Source: an unidentified bacterial endosymbiont
GTDB lineage: Bacteria; Pseudomonadota; Gammaproteobacteria; Enterobacterales; Enterobacteriaceae
Length of the DNA stretch: 64,000 nt
Direction: 5' to 3'
NCBI RefSeq assembly: GCF_918797525.1
Contig: NZ_OU963893.1
Location: forward strand, 4,278,001-4,342,000
Shown here: positions 35,524 through 44,955 of the stretch, piece by piece
How the letters are laid out: every line of letters starts with the position of its first letter
How positions within the stretch are numbered: position 1 is the stretch's first letter
Position numbers and translations under genes: made by a program
The notes under the pieces: generated by a model
The model's input: only the letters and a program-made list of their open reading frames with translations
The model's database searches: none
Told to the model about the DNA's origin: nothing

Positions 35524-36206
35524 TGCCCGAAGATGCGCCACCAGGACCCGTGCGTCGCCCCGGATTGTTCGGCTGGATAGCATTACTTCCTGGCGTGTTG
35601 GTTGGCTTTTGCCTCGGTGCATGGATGCTGGCAATAGCGCTGGAGTGGCTGGGCAATGCGTTTTACTGGCGGAACACCTGCGCCAGCCACAGTGAACAGG
35701 TATTGCAGGCAACATGGCAGTGGTGGCGGGACTCCGCTGGCGCGCCTGTGTGGTTAGTAGAAGATCTGGCGCTTGTCAGTGATACGTTGCAAAAAGGAAG
35801 CGCGGCGCTAGTTCATTCGCTCAACGGGCAGAGCGGCTTATTCTGGACGGAGACGGTCACGACGGTGATCCGCTGCGCGTTACTGTCTGCGGGTAACGTC
35901 ACCCTCACCTTTTTACTGCGGCTGGCGATTTTGTTGCAGGCGCTGCCGCTGTTTGCACTCACCATTACCATTGGACTTATTGACGGGCTGGTAAGACGCG
36001 ACTTACGGCGGTTCGGCGCAGGATATGAGTCCGGGTTTGTGTATCATCATGCTAAGCGTATGATCGGTTCCAGTCTGGCAGCAACGGGGCTGGTCTGGCT
36101 GGCGATGCCAGTTTTTATTGAACCGGAGTATATGTTAATACCCGAGGTATTATTTAATCTCATGGCGATAATCGTAACGGTTGGTAACTTCAAAAAATAC
36201 ATTTAA
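35523..36206 (+). CDS. TIGR03747-like conjugative element membrane protein
   Basis: 227 residues with about four membrane helices (LFGWIALLPGVLVGFCLGAW; ALLSAGNVTLTFLLRLAILL; SLAATGLVWLAMPVF) and the family loop VRRDLRRFGAGYESGFVYHH. This belongs to the PFL_4697/TIGR03747 group found after traD in type G elements. Its role is unknown but conserved. The transfer operon is interrupted directly after it by a cargo gene on the other strand. Confidence 0.85.
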   Translation: MPEDAPPGPVRRPGLFGWIALLPGVLVGFCLGAWMLAIALEWLGNAFYWRNTCASHSEQVLQATWQWWRDSAGAPVWLVEDLALVSDTLQKGSAALVHSLNGQSGLFWTETVTTVIRCALLSAGNVTLTFLLRLAILLQALPLFALTITIGLIDGLVRRDLRRFGAGYESGFVYHHAKRMIGSSLAATGLVWLAMPVFIEPEYMLIPEVLFNLMAIIVTVGNFKKYI

Positions 36207-36297
36207 TATAGCTTTAAACGTATTTAGTGGTCTAATCATTAAAAACATCAACATATCTAATATATATTACCCCAGAGACAAACCTCAGGCGCATTTA

Positions 36298-36324
36298 AAA
36301 GCCAGCAATTACCTCACTGGCTTT
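36298..36324. terminator. Bidirectional terminator-like hairpin
   Basis: AAAGCCAG (36298-36305) pairs with CTGGCTTT (36317-36324) around an 11-nt loop. The stem is flanked by A's on the left and T's on the right. It lies between convergent genes (the TIGR03747-like gene on plus, the leucine-rich-repeat gene on minus), where a terminator for both would be expected. Confidence 0.6.
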
Positions 36325-36356
36325 ATAGTTTACAAACACTGAAAACATAAAAACCA

Positions 36357-37679
36357 TTAACTATTTATTACATTTATATTTTGTGAATATTCACCATTAA
36401 TTAATGGTAGTTTCACAGGTGCAGGACTGTCTGCATATGAGAATATAATGCTTAAAGAACTTCCCCCTACGCTGACCCCAGTCAACGTAGCATCGATTGA
36501 AGTAATGTCATTAATGTAAGTTGCAACCCCATTTGCAGTTAATACCGAATCATCACTTGAAAAAACGTTGAGACCGCTAAATCCATTTGAATTTGTACTC
36601 TGCATCAGTTCATAGCTTGTCCCATCAGCCGTATAATATAATTCAAATTTAACATATTTTTCTTCCCCAACGCCAATAGTATTATCCAGAATAGAGCTAA
36701 AAGCTTGCTGAGCAGGAATGTTTATATAGAAATTATATTCAAAAAGAAAATCAATCACACGTCCAGATAAGTACTCGGCCTCAGAGACATCTGTTAAGTA
36801 GTTCTCCTGTACATTACAAATCGTTAGATTAGAAAGATTGAATAACGGTGAAAGCGATGTAATGCAATTCTGTTGTAAATATAACCTTGAAAGTTCTCTT
36901 AGTTCAGACAATGCGGTCAAATCATTAATGTAATTATCTTGAAGAGCTATGTTTGTCAAATTAGTATTGGTACTTAATGGTGACAGATCCTTAATAAAAT
37001 TACCGCCCAAATTGATTTCATTAAGATTAGGCATTCCCTTAACAAAATTTATATCCTGCAATTCAGCATACATAAAATCCAGTCTTTCTAAACTGCTAAT
37101 CTGACTGATATATGTTAAATCTGAAATTTCCAAGCAATAGGATAAATCGAGTATAGCCAGAGAAGGAAGATATGGCAGTGAAGATATATCACTGAGAACA
37201 GATGATCTACTTAACAATAGGGAATTAAGCGAACTGGCCCCCTCAACTCCTTTTAAGCTGACGAGGGAAGACAGATATCCACCAGTAATGGATTTTAATT
37301 TATTCATCCCCATTGCAAAACTAAATGTAGCAACTTGAGTATAACCAACACCCAATTGTTCAAGATTTATTAGAGATGCAATTTCTTGAATGGCCGAATC
37401 TGTCATTGTATAGTTAGAGCTTATATTCAAATAAATTAATGAAACTAGTCCAGTAACAGGCACAAGATCAATCACTTTATTTTCAGAAAAATCAAAATAT
37501 TGCAAATTAATACAATATTCCATGCCTTCCAGACTTTCGATGCCAAGTCCAGAAACATTAAGTGTTGTCAGTGTAGCTAAGGCATCTGTTGTTAAAGGGC
37601 TATCTAAAGGAATCTGACATGCTTTATGAAGCGCTATATTAAGCGCATTATCAGGAACTAATACTGTGTCATTTAACAT
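36357..37679 (-). CDS. Leucine-rich-repeat protein (internalin-like repeats)
   Basis: 440 residues, strongly AT-rich. Residues ~30-310 are tandem ~21-23-residue leucine-rich repeats of the internalin type (units such as LNLGGNFIKDLSPLS, IALQDNYINDLTAL, LYLQQNCITSL). The last ~120 residues are beta-rich (YYTADGTSYELMQSTNSNGF; TLTGVSVGGSSLSIIFSYAD) and may be an Ig-like fold. No signal peptide, membrane anchor or sorting signal is visible. It is monocistronic, opposite in strand to the transfer genes on both sides, and clearly acquired. Protein binding is expected; its target is unknown. Confidence 0.8.
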   Translation of the reverse strand: MLNDTVLVPDNALNIALHKACQIPLDSPLTTDALATLTTLNVSGLGIESLEGMEYCINLQYFDFSENKVIDLVPVTGLVSLIYLNISSNYTMTDSAIQEIASLINLEQLGVGYTQVATFSFAMGMNKLKSITGGYLSSLVSLKGVEGASSLNSLLLSRSSVLSDISSLPYLPSLAILDLSYCLEISDLTYISQISSLERLDFMYAELQDINFVKGMPNLNEINLGGNFIKDLSPLSTNTNLTNIALQDNYINDLTALSELRELSRLYLQQNCITSLSPLFNLSNLTICNVQENYLTDVSEAEYLSGRVIDFLFEYNFYINIPAQQAFSSILDNTIGVGEEKYVKFELYYTADGTSYELMQSTNSNGFSGLNVFSSDDSVLTANGVATYINDITSIDATLTGVSVGGSSLSIIFSYADSPAPVKLPLINGEYSQNINVINS

Positions 37680-37916
37680 ATGTAACCTCTTATAAATTAT
37701 TGAGCAATAAGGCTCACAAAGAATTTAAAACATTCCACTCCCTCTGTCTGTGCAATTCTTACCACACTTTGATTATTTTTTGCCCTCAATACATAAATAC
37801 AAATTGCTGAATCCACCAGAGCTTATCTTGCTAACCTAAACTCAATATTTGTATTTTTAATTTCGAGCTGAAGATCCCCATCGGATTGGTGCATAGTACT
37901 CAACAAGCTTGAACAG
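37680..37916. other. AT-rich gap upstream of the LRR gene and the RAQPRD gene
   Basis: Divergent gap of 237 bp. It should hold the promoter of the LRR gene (minus) and the restart promoter for the second half of the transfer operon (plus). I see no clear operator or gene in it. Confidence 0.4.
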
Positions 37917-38243
37917 ATGAGAAATCATATTATGCAAGTAACCACCTCATTTTTTATTGGTCTACTTATTACCCCTCACGTTCTCGCCACTCCCCTCACC
38001 GAGCGCGAAGAGCTAACCCTGTCCCTCAACCAACTAATCCAAATCGAAGCCTCGCTCCACCGCGCCCAGCAAAGCGCCAGAACCGGCATCAACGAGCGTT
38101 ACTACTTCGACTATCCACGCATCCACCGCGATATCACTACCCTGCGCAGCGGGATTGAGCATTACCTCACCCCCACCCGAGCCCAACCGCGAGATACGGC
38201 GACGCTGGTCGGGCAATTCCGTGAGGAGAAAACCGCGCCATGA
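37917..38243 (+). CDS. RAQPRD-family conjugative element protein
   Basis: 108 residues with a signal peptide (MQVTTSFFIGLLITPHVLA when counted from ATG 37932; ATG 37917 is also possible). The C-terminus contains TRAQPRDTATLVGQF, the motif that names the family. It is predicted periplasmic; its role in transfer is unknown. It starts the second block of transfer genes and overlaps the next gene by 4 bp. Confidence 0.88.
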   Translation: MRNHIMQVTTSFFIGLLITPHVLATPLTEREELTLSLNQLIQIEASLHRAQQSARTGINERYYFDYPRIHRDITTLRSGIEHYLTPTRAQPRDTATLVGQFREEKTAP

Positions 38244-38473
38244 GCCCTGAACAAATCAGTGCCTTCCAGGCTGCCAGTCTGGTGAAACCCGATGCCGTTA
38301 GTCTGGTGATGCTCGGCCTGTTCAGCGCCTTTCTGCTGCTGTGGGTGGTCTGGGTACTGAATGACGCCTACCGGGGCGTGGCGACCGCGCGGGTGAGCTG
38401 GCGAGCGCTGGGCAGCATCGGCGGGCGAACCATCTTACTGCTACTGATCAGCTTCTGGCTGGTACTGAGCTAG
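38240..38473 (+). CDS. TIGR03758-like conjugative element membrane protein
   Basis: 77 residues with two membrane helices (SLVMLGLFSAFLLLWVVWVL and TILLLLISFWLVLS). Size and position after the RAQPRD gene match TIGR03758. It is probably part of the inner-membrane complex, comparable to VirB2/VirB3-type small proteins. Confidence 0.82.
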   Translation: MSPEQISAFQAASLVKPDAVSLVMLGLFSAFLLLWVVWVLNDAYRGVATARVSWRALGSIGGRTILLLLISFWLVLS

Positions 38474-38491
38474 CGGATTTCAGGAGGCAAA

Positions 38492-38818
38492 ATGAAAAAA
38501 CACATCTTCAGATGGCTGCCATGGTTCCCGCCGCTGCCTGCATATGCCGATCTGCCAAAGATGGAAGATCCTTCGCGCGGTCAGGGCGACGGCATCATGG
38601 AGACGTTGCAGAACTACGGCTATGACATCGTGATCCTGATGACGCTGGGCATCTGCGCCGTGGGCTTTCTGGTGGTCGCCAACAACTGCATCGCCACCTA
38701 CTCCGAAATCCAGGGTGGGCGTAAGCAGTGGAAGGACTTGGGGGCAATGGCGGGCGTTGGCGCAATTCTGCTGGTGATCACCATCTGGTTGCTCAACCAG
38801 GCCTCGGACATCCTGTAA
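38492..38818 (+). CDS. TIGR03745-like membrane protein (pilin-like)
   Basis: 108 residues: a signal-like N-terminus (MKKHIFRWLPWFPPLPAYA), then two membrane helices (YDIVILMTLGICAVGFLVVA and LGAMAGVGAILLVITIWLL) with the Gly-rich layout of VirB2-type pilins. A GGAGG sits before the ATG. It lies between the TIGR03758-like and TIGR03750-like genes as usual. Confidence 0.82.
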   Translation: MKKHIFRWLPWFPPLPAYADLPKMEDPSRGQGDGIMETLQNYGYDIVILMTLGICAVGFLVVANNCIATYSEIQGGRKQWKDLGAMAGVGAILLVITIWLLNQASDIL

Positions 38819-38821
38819 ACC

Positions 38822-39175
38822 ATGAGCACCATCCCCTTTCTCCCTGAGCGGCTGAACCGCGAGCCTGCGGTGTTTCGCGGTCTGACGGTCAGCGAGCTGC
38901 TGATAGCGCTGCTGGTCGGGCTGGCTACTGGCGCAATCGCCGGAACCATTCCGGCAGTACTTTGGCACAACTGGAGTCTTATCCCCGGTTGCGCCCTGCC
39001 CGGAGGTGCGCTGGCGATCCTCTGCGGCGGGCGCTGGCTGGCGCGGCTGAAGCGGGGGCGTCCGGAGAGCTGGCTGTACCGGGCGCTGGAGCTGAAACTG
39101 GCCCGTTTCGGCATTGGCGCTCAGCGTTTTGTTCTGCACGATGGCGTCTGGGCCATTCGCCGGAGCCGACGATGA
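38822..39175 (+). CDS. TIGR03750-like conjugal transfer protein (VirB3-like)
   Basis: 117 residues. It begins with FLPERLNREPAVFRGLTVSE, characteristic of the family, followed by two close membrane helices (LLIALLVGLATGAIAGTIPA; GCALPGGALAILCGG) and a basic tail. This arrangement resembles VirB3/TraL. The stop overlaps the next start (ATGA). Confidence 0.85.
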   Translation: MSTIPFLPERLNREPAVFRGLTVSELLIALLVGLATGAIAGTIPAVLWHNWSLIPGCALPGGALAILCGGRWLARLKRGRPESWLYRALELKLARFGIGAQRFVLHDGVWAIRRSRR

Positions 39176-39798
39176 GCGCCTTTAAGCACGCGCTGGCCGC
39201 GCGGGATGCGCATATCCGCACCCTACATATTGCGCTGGTCGCGTTATTCCTGCTGGCATCAGGTATGGGATTCGGCTGGTACAGCGCCCCACGCCAGCTC
39301 ACCGTTTATTTGCCGCCGGATCTCCGCGCCGCCAGTCAACGTCCGTGGTGGGAAGTGCCGCCCGCCACGGTCTACGCCTTCGCGTTCTCTGTGTTTCAGC
39401 AGATCAACCGCTGGCCGACCAACGGCGAGGCCGATTATCCCCGCAACCTCAGCGCCCTGCGGGCTTACCTGACTCCCGGCTGCTACAGCCAGATTGACCG
39501 GGAATTTCGCCAGCGTCTGCAAAACGGCGAGCTACGCGACCGGGTGCGCGGCGTGTATGAAATCCCCGGTCGGGGATTCAGCGACAGGCGGGTGCAGATC
39601 CTCGACCGCGACAACTGGATTGTGACGCTGGATCTGACCGTTGATGAGTATTTCCACTCCGAACCCGTTAAGAGGGCGATGGTCCGTTACCCCATTAAGG
39701 TGCTGCGCTATAACATCGACCAGCAGAAAAATCCGTGGGGGCTGGCGCTGGACTGCTTCTCCTCGCCGCCGCAGAAGCTGGAGGCGGCTAAACCATGA
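39172..39798 (+). CDS. TIGR03746-like conjugative element protein (VirB8/TraE-like)
   Basis: 208 residues from ATG 39172. There is one N-terminal membrane helix (LHIALVALFLLASGMGFGWY) and a periplasmic domain with VYAFAFSVFQQINRWPTNGE and RYPIKVLRYNIDQQKNPWGL. The topology matches VirB8/TraE bridge proteins. It overlaps both neighbours by 4 bp. Confidence 0.87.
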   Translation: MSAFKHALAARDAHIRTLHIALVALFLLASGMGFGWYSAPRQLTVYLPPDLRAASQRPWWEVPPATVYAFAFSVFQQINRWPTNGEADYPRNLSALRAYLTPGCYSQIDREFRQRLQNGELRDRVRGVYEIPGRGFSDRRVQILDRDNWIVTLDLTVDEYFHSEPVKRAMVRYPIKVLRYNIDQQKNPWGLALDCFSSPPQKLEAAKP

Positions 39799-40583
39799 AC
39801 ACCCGCCCACTGCTGATCCTGCTGGTTGCCCTCCCCCTGCACGCCGTCGAACTGGTGAAGTGGGAACGCATCCCTCTGCCGGTGGCGCTGAACATCGGGC
39901 AGGAGCGGATCGTCTTTGTCGATCGTAATGTCCGGGTGGGCTATCCCGCCGTGCTGGAGGGCAAGCTGCGCATTCAGAGCAGCAATGGCACGTTGTACCT
40001 GCTTGCCAGCCAGCCGTTTGCCGCCACCCGGCTACAGCTTCAGGACACAGAAAACGGCGAGCTGATTTTGCTGGACGTCTCCGCCAGCAAAGGCGAGCAC
40101 ATCCAGGAGCCGATGCGCATTGTCCGCGAAGAGAAGAAAACGCCTGATGCGAAGCCCGATGCAGTTCCAGAATCCTCACCCTCCACGCCGCTTCCGGTCG
40201 CGCTCACCCGCTATGCCGCGCAGATGCTGTATGCCCCGCTACGCACCGTGGAAACTTTGCCGGGCGTTCAGCCCGAAGGCGTGCGGCTGGCAAAAACCAT
40301 CACCACCCTGCTGCCCACGTTACCCATCAACGCCATACCGATCGGCGGCTGGCGGCTCGATCCTTATCATCTGGCGGCGATCCGGCTGCAGAATGAAAGC
40401 GTCACCCGGCTGGAACTCGATCCACGCCAGCTTCAGGGGCGGTTTTACTCCGCCTCCTTTCAGCATCGCTGGCTGGGGCCTGCGGGCAGCGCCGAAGACA
40501 CTACCGTGCTCTATCTCATCACCCGCCATAAGCGTCCTGAACAGGCGATCCTGCCGGAGCCTGCGCCGGAGAAGAAAAAATGA
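39795..40583 (+). CDS. TIGR03749-like conjugative element protein (VirB9/TraK-like)
   Basis: 262 residues with a signal peptide (MNTRPLLILLVALPLHAVE) and the family segment RIPLPVALNIGQERIVFVDR. The C-terminus carries HRWLGPAGSAEDTTVLYLIT. It fits the TraK/VirB9 place in the outer-membrane core complex. The stop overlaps the next start as ATGA. Confidence 0.87.
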   Translation: MNTRPLLILLVALPLHAVELVKWERIPLPVALNIGQERIVFVDRNVRVGYPAVLEGKLRIQSSNGTLYLLASQPFAATRLQLQDTENGELILLDVSASKGEHIQEPMRIVREEKKTPDAKPDAVPESSPSTPLPVALTRYAAQMLYAPLRTVETLPGVQPEGVRLAKTITTLLPTLPINAIPIGGWRLDPYHLAAIRLQNESVTRLELDPRQLQGRFYSASFQHRWLGPAGSAEDTTVLYLITRHKRPEQAILPEPAPEKKK

Positions 40584-41632
40584 AGCTCCAGGCCAATATC
40601 CTGCTGCGGGTTCTGACGCCGCTCATTATGCTGGTAGGCAGCGTCCTGCTGTTTCATGCCTGCCAGGATCGCAAAACCACCCCGTCAAAATCCTCAGCAC
40701 CTGTAACGCCCCTCAGTCACGACGAACTGAAAGCGCTGGGGATTGAGGAACCGGAAGCAGCCTCCGGAGAACCACTGCGCTGGATAGCCCCCGCTGATAC
40801 CCTGCCAACCGATAAAAATGGTCGTCCTCTGCAACCTGCACTGGCCTTTCCTTCCGCGATGCAGAACACCGCGCCACAACCAAAAGCACCGCCTCCCGCC
40901 GTCGTCAAACCGGTCTACACCCTGCCACAGAACAGCACGTTAATCGGATCGGTGGCGATGACCGCATTGCTGGGGCGCATTCCGCTTAATGGCAGTGTCA
41001 CTGACCCTTACCCGTTCAAAGTGCTGATTGGCCGCGATAACCTCACCGCCAACGGCATCGAGTTGCCCGATATTGAAGGCGCGGTGATCTCCGGGAGCGC
41101 CACCGGCGACTGGACACTCTCCTGCGTGCGCGGCAGCTTGACGTCAATCACCTTTGTTTTCCGCGATGGCACGGTGCGCACGCTCCCCGCTGAAGGAGAT
41201 AAAAGCGGAAACGGCACGGAAGGCAATATCGGCTGGCTGTCCGACCCTCACGGCCTGCCCTGCATCCCCGGCGAACGTAAATCCAACGCCGCCGAATATA
41301 TCGGCTCGCAGTTTCTGCTGGCCGGATCGTCCGCCGCCGCGCAGGCGCTGGCGAACAACCAGACCACCTCCACCGTGGAAGATGGATCCATCACTACCGC
41401 GCTAACGGGCGACAGCGGGCAGTACGTGCTCGACCAGGCATTGGGCGGCGGCTTGAAGGAGAGTGCCGACTGGTTTAAACAACGCTACAGCCAGATGTTC
41501 GATGCCATCTACGTACCGCCCGGCCAGGCCGTCGCCATCCACATTACCCGCCAGTTAGCCATCGACTACGAGCCTGACGGACGGCGGGTTAACTACCGCA
41601 CGACGGGCGATCGCACTGGAGACCTGGACTAA
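40580..41632 (+). CDS. TIGR03752-like (VirB10/TraB-like) protein lacking the usual coiled coil
   Basis: 350 residues with an N-terminal membrane helix (LLRVLTPLIMLVGSVLLFHA) and, from ~115, the TraB/VirB10-like domain (VYTLPQNSTLIGSVAMTALL; SGSATGDWTLSCVRGSLTSI; GWLSDPHGLPCIPGERKSNA). Relatives I know are ~450-500 residues and have a long Gln/Glu/Arg-rich coiled coil after the LKALGIE motif. Here LKALGIEEPEAASGEPLRW passes straight into the proline-rich linker. The reading frame is intact, so this looks like an in-frame deletion. It spans both membranes in the transfer channel. Confidence 0.82.
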   Translation: MKLQANILLRVLTPLIMLVGSVLLFHACQDRKTTPSKSSAPVTPLSHDELKALGIEEPEAASGEPLRWIAPADTLPTDKNGRPLQPALAFPSAMQNTAPQPKAPPPAVVKPVYTLPQNSTLIGSVAMTALLGRIPLNGSVTDPYPFKVLIGRDNLTANGIELPDIEGAVISGSATGDWTLSCVRGSLTSITFVFRDGTVRTLPAEGDKSGNGTEGNIGWLSDPHGLPCIPGERKSNAAEYIGSQFLLAGSSAAAQALANNQTTSTVEDGSITTALTGDSGQYVLDQALGGGLKESADWFKQRYSQMFDAIYVPPGQAVAIHITRQLAIDYEPDGRRVNYRTTGDRTGDLD

Positions 41633-42021
41633 TGCGTACTCTGATTTTGCTGTTGTCGATGCTGCTGACCGCCTGTAGCACCGACCAGAAAACCCTGCTG
41701 CCGGTGGATGAAAACACCACCATGCTGAACATCTGGGGCCGACAGAATAACGATGCACAGGCACTGTACGACGCACGCTCAGTCCTGCGTCGCCCGCTGG
41801 ATGACGCCACGCTGACCGCACAACAGCAGCAGGCCACACGCAGCGACGGCAATGCCGCGCAGGCACTATTCCGGCGACTGCCTAATCCGGATCTGGAGAT
41901 GTATATTTTTCCCCATCTGGCGGGCAGCGAAGGTGTTCCGGTGCCGGGATACACCACCGTCTTCCCCTTCTATAACCGGGTGCAGTACGCCCTGCCCGGC
42001 GAGCGGACCGATCCGCTGTGA
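41632..42021 (+). CDS. TIGR03751-like conjugal transfer lipoprotein (VirB7/TraV-like)
   Basis: 129 residues. The signal peptide ends in a lipobox, LLTAC, with the lipidated Cys about residue 15. The family segment NTTMLNIWGRQNNDAQALYD follows, then PNPDLEMYIFPHLAGSEGVP. It should be the outer-membrane lipoprotein of the core complex. It overlaps the previous stop by one base and the next start. Confidence 0.87.
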   Translation: MRTLILLLSMLLTACSTDQKTLLPVDENTTMLNIWGRQNNDAQALYDARSVLRRPLDDATLTAQQQQATRSDGNAAQALFRRLPNPDLEMYIFPHLAGSEGVPVPGYTTVFPFYNRVQYALPGERTDPL

Positions 42022-44524
42022 TGATGCGCAGCGGCACCCTAGCCGAACAGACGGTGGACAGTCTGTACCAGAAAGGCGCGTCATTCGTCGATTTTCTGCC
42101 GTGGGTGGAGTATCAGCCGGAAAGCAAAACGCTACTACTGGATGACGGGCGCTCGGTCGGCGCGGTGTATGACATCACGCCGTTCGGCACCGAAGGGCGC
42201 TCTCCGGCAAGGCTGGAAGAACTGCGCGATATTCTGAAGGACGCGCTCCAGGACAGCTTCACGGAATACGACCGCCATCCGTGGGTGGTGCAGTTTTACT
42301 GTCAGGATGAGGACGACACCGCAAGCTGGCTGGCCGCACTGCATGACTACGCCGTACCGGAAGCACGGAACTCTGATTTTACCCGCGCCTGGCTGAACGA
42401 GATGGAGCGCCATCTGCACGCCGTTTCCCGCCCGGAAGGCTACTTCCTGGACGATGCCGTCAGCCATACCCGCTGGCGTGCCCAGCAGCGCCACACCCGC
42501 ATGGTGATCTACCGCTGGCTACCTGCAAAATACCGCGATCCGCTGGAAAACTCGCCAGAAGAGGCGCTGAACACCGTTTGCGAACGGATGGTCTCCGCGC
42601 TGGCGGGCGCGGGTATTCACGTCCGCAGGCTGGAGAGTGAGACCATTCGCCACTGGCTGCTGCGCTGGTTTAATCCCGCCCCGCAGATGACCGATTCACC
42701 CCGGCAGTTCTGGCAACAAATGGCGCAGCAGGATGATACGCCGGAACTGTACGACTTTGCCGAGAGCCTGCTGTGCAGTGAACCCCGCTCGCAGGCCGCG
42801 CAGGGAACATGGCTGTTCGACCAGCGTCCGCATAAGGTCATTGTGCTGGACAGGCTGCGCAAACCGCCCACCGTCGGCCATATGACCGGAGAATCCGCAC
42901 GTGGCGACGGCATTAACGCGCTGTTCGACCTGCTGCCGGAAGGGGTGATTATGGCGCTGACTATTGTCGTCTGGCCGCAGGACCGGCTCGAGGAGCATTT
43001 AAGCCGCCTCAGCGACCGCGCCATCGGCGAGAACGTCGAATCGGAGTACACCAAAAAAGATTGTCAGGAGGTGCGCCACTGGCTGAAGGACGGCCACAAA
43101 CTCTACCGCAGCGCACTGGCGTTTTATCTTTCCGCCCCGGATAACGGCGAACTGACCCGACACGTGCGCAGCCTGAACAGTCTGCTGCTGAATGCGGGTA
43201 TGGTCCCGGTACAGGAGAACGACGAACTCGCTCCGCTCAGTTCGTGGCTGTGCTGGGATCCGCTCAACCGTGAGGACCGCGCCCAGAACGGCCACCTGTT
43301 GCTGCTCGGCCCGACCGGTGCAGGCAAATCTGCCACCCTGAACGCCAAAATCGCACAACTGATGGCGCTGCATCGACCGCGCCTTTTTATCGTCGAGGCA
43401 GGCAACTCGTTCGGACTGATGGCCGATTACGCCCGCGAGCACGGCCTGACGGTGAATAAAATCAGCCTGAAACCCGGCTCCGGCATCACGCTACCGCTGT
43501 TTTCTAACGCATGGAGGCTGGCAGAAAGCGACGTGATTTTGCCAGAACCAGATAACGACAATCCCGAAGATACCGATAACGAGCAGCGCGATCTGCTGGG
43601 TGAGATGGAGATCACAGCTCGCCTGATGATCACTGGCGGCGAACTGAAAGAAGACGCCCGTCTGACTCGCTCCGACCGGGCATTAATTCGCGAAGCGATT
43701 CTGTACGCGGCCCGGCTCACCGCTCGCGAGAAAAGACAAACGCTGACTCAGGATATCCGCGATGCCCTGTTCACGCTGGCACAGGATGCGGCGCTACCGG
43801 AATCCCGCCGTAACCGGCTGTGGGAAATGGGTGAAGCAATGAATATGTTCTGCTCCGGGTTTGAAGGGGAATTGTTTAACCGAGAGGGTGAGGCGTGGCC
43901 GGAGGCGGATATCACCCTGGTAGATCTGGCGATGTTTGCCCGCGTAGGGTACGAAGCGCAACTGGCGATTGCCTATATCTCGCTGATTAACCATATCAAC
44001 AACCTCGGCGAGCGTGACCAGCATCTGGCCCGGCCCATCGTAAATATTACCGACGAAGCGCATATCATCACCGTCAACCCGCTGCTGGCGCGGTTTCTGA
44101 CCAAGGGTTCGAAAATGTGGCGCAAGCTGGGGATCTGGCTGTGGCTGGCAACGCAGAACCTGAGTGACTTCCCGGATGATGCGAAAAAACTGCTCAATAT
44201 GATCGAGTGGTGGGAGCTACTGGTGATGCCGCCCGAAGAGGTGGAGCAAGTCAGCCGCTTTAAATCTCTGACGCCGGAACAGCGCCAGCTCCTGCTCAGC
44301 GCCACCAAAGCGCCGGGGAAATATACCGAAGGCGTAGTACTTTCGCCAAGAGTGGAAGCGCTGTTCCGGGTGGTCTCCCCTGCCCTGTGGCTGGCGCTGG
44401 GAATGACGGAAAACATGAGAAGGCGGAGCGGATGAGGATTATGCAGGAGTTTGGGTGTAGTGAGCTGGAGGCGGCGATGAGGGTGGCTGAAGCTCATGCT
44501 ATTACCAGCGGCCTCACAATATGA
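42021..44524 (+). pseudogene. VirB4-like conjugative ATPase (TIGR03744 type) with C-terminal frameshift
   Basis: A large transfer ATPase: Walker A LLGPTGAGKSATLN near residue 430, Walker B in PIVNITDEAHIITV, and the C-terminal PPEEVEQVSRFKSLTPEQRQ. The frame ends at 44435 as ...LGMTENMRRRSG. The family tail continues in the next frame: KHEKAERMRIMQEFGCSELE and on to a TGA at 44522-44524. Adding one A to the run at 44410-44413 restores it. Only ~35 C-terminal residues are affected, so the product may keep activity. ATG 42021 or GTG 42018 are both possible starts. It powers pilus assembly and transfer. Confidence 0.85.
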
Positions 44525-44955
44525 TGTTGTCGATGTGTTCACATAAATCGCCTGTTCATGAATCATAAAAATATTATTACCGTGAACAAGACAGGAAAAA
44601 CAAAATATATTTATTACGTCAATATTTAAATGCTAATGCCTGTATATTTACCCATAAACTAAATATTTACATCATCTGTCTGGCTGACATTTCGCATACT
44701 GACAAAGCTGGGAATAATAATACGTCACAACAAAATAAACAATACCTTTTATTGTCTTATAGGAGATACGTAATATAACACATTAGAAACAGTGTATTTC
44801 TTTCTTGAAATATAATTCGTAACAATTGCATTATTGTAACACTTTTCAAAACATCTACTATCTTAGTCTATATTGTAGCAGACTCTTTTATTCTGGAAAT
44901 TGGCTACAGAAGAGAAGAGTGAGACTCAATCCATTATTTTAAATAAGGGATCGTT
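44525..44955. other. AT-rich boundary between transfer genes and the Hcp island
   Basis: 431 bp with very low GC compared with the ATPase gene. I see no gene. It must carry the promoter of the next four genes. GGGATCG six bases before the ATG at 44956 could serve as the ribosome-binding site. Confidence 0.4.

Noticed and set aside
44408..44524. Programmed frameshift in the VirB4-like ATPase
   Set aside because: The A-run is only four bases and lacks a good slippery heptamer. A simple one-base loss or sequencing error explains it better. By contrast, the IS5-family transposase has an A7C slip site.
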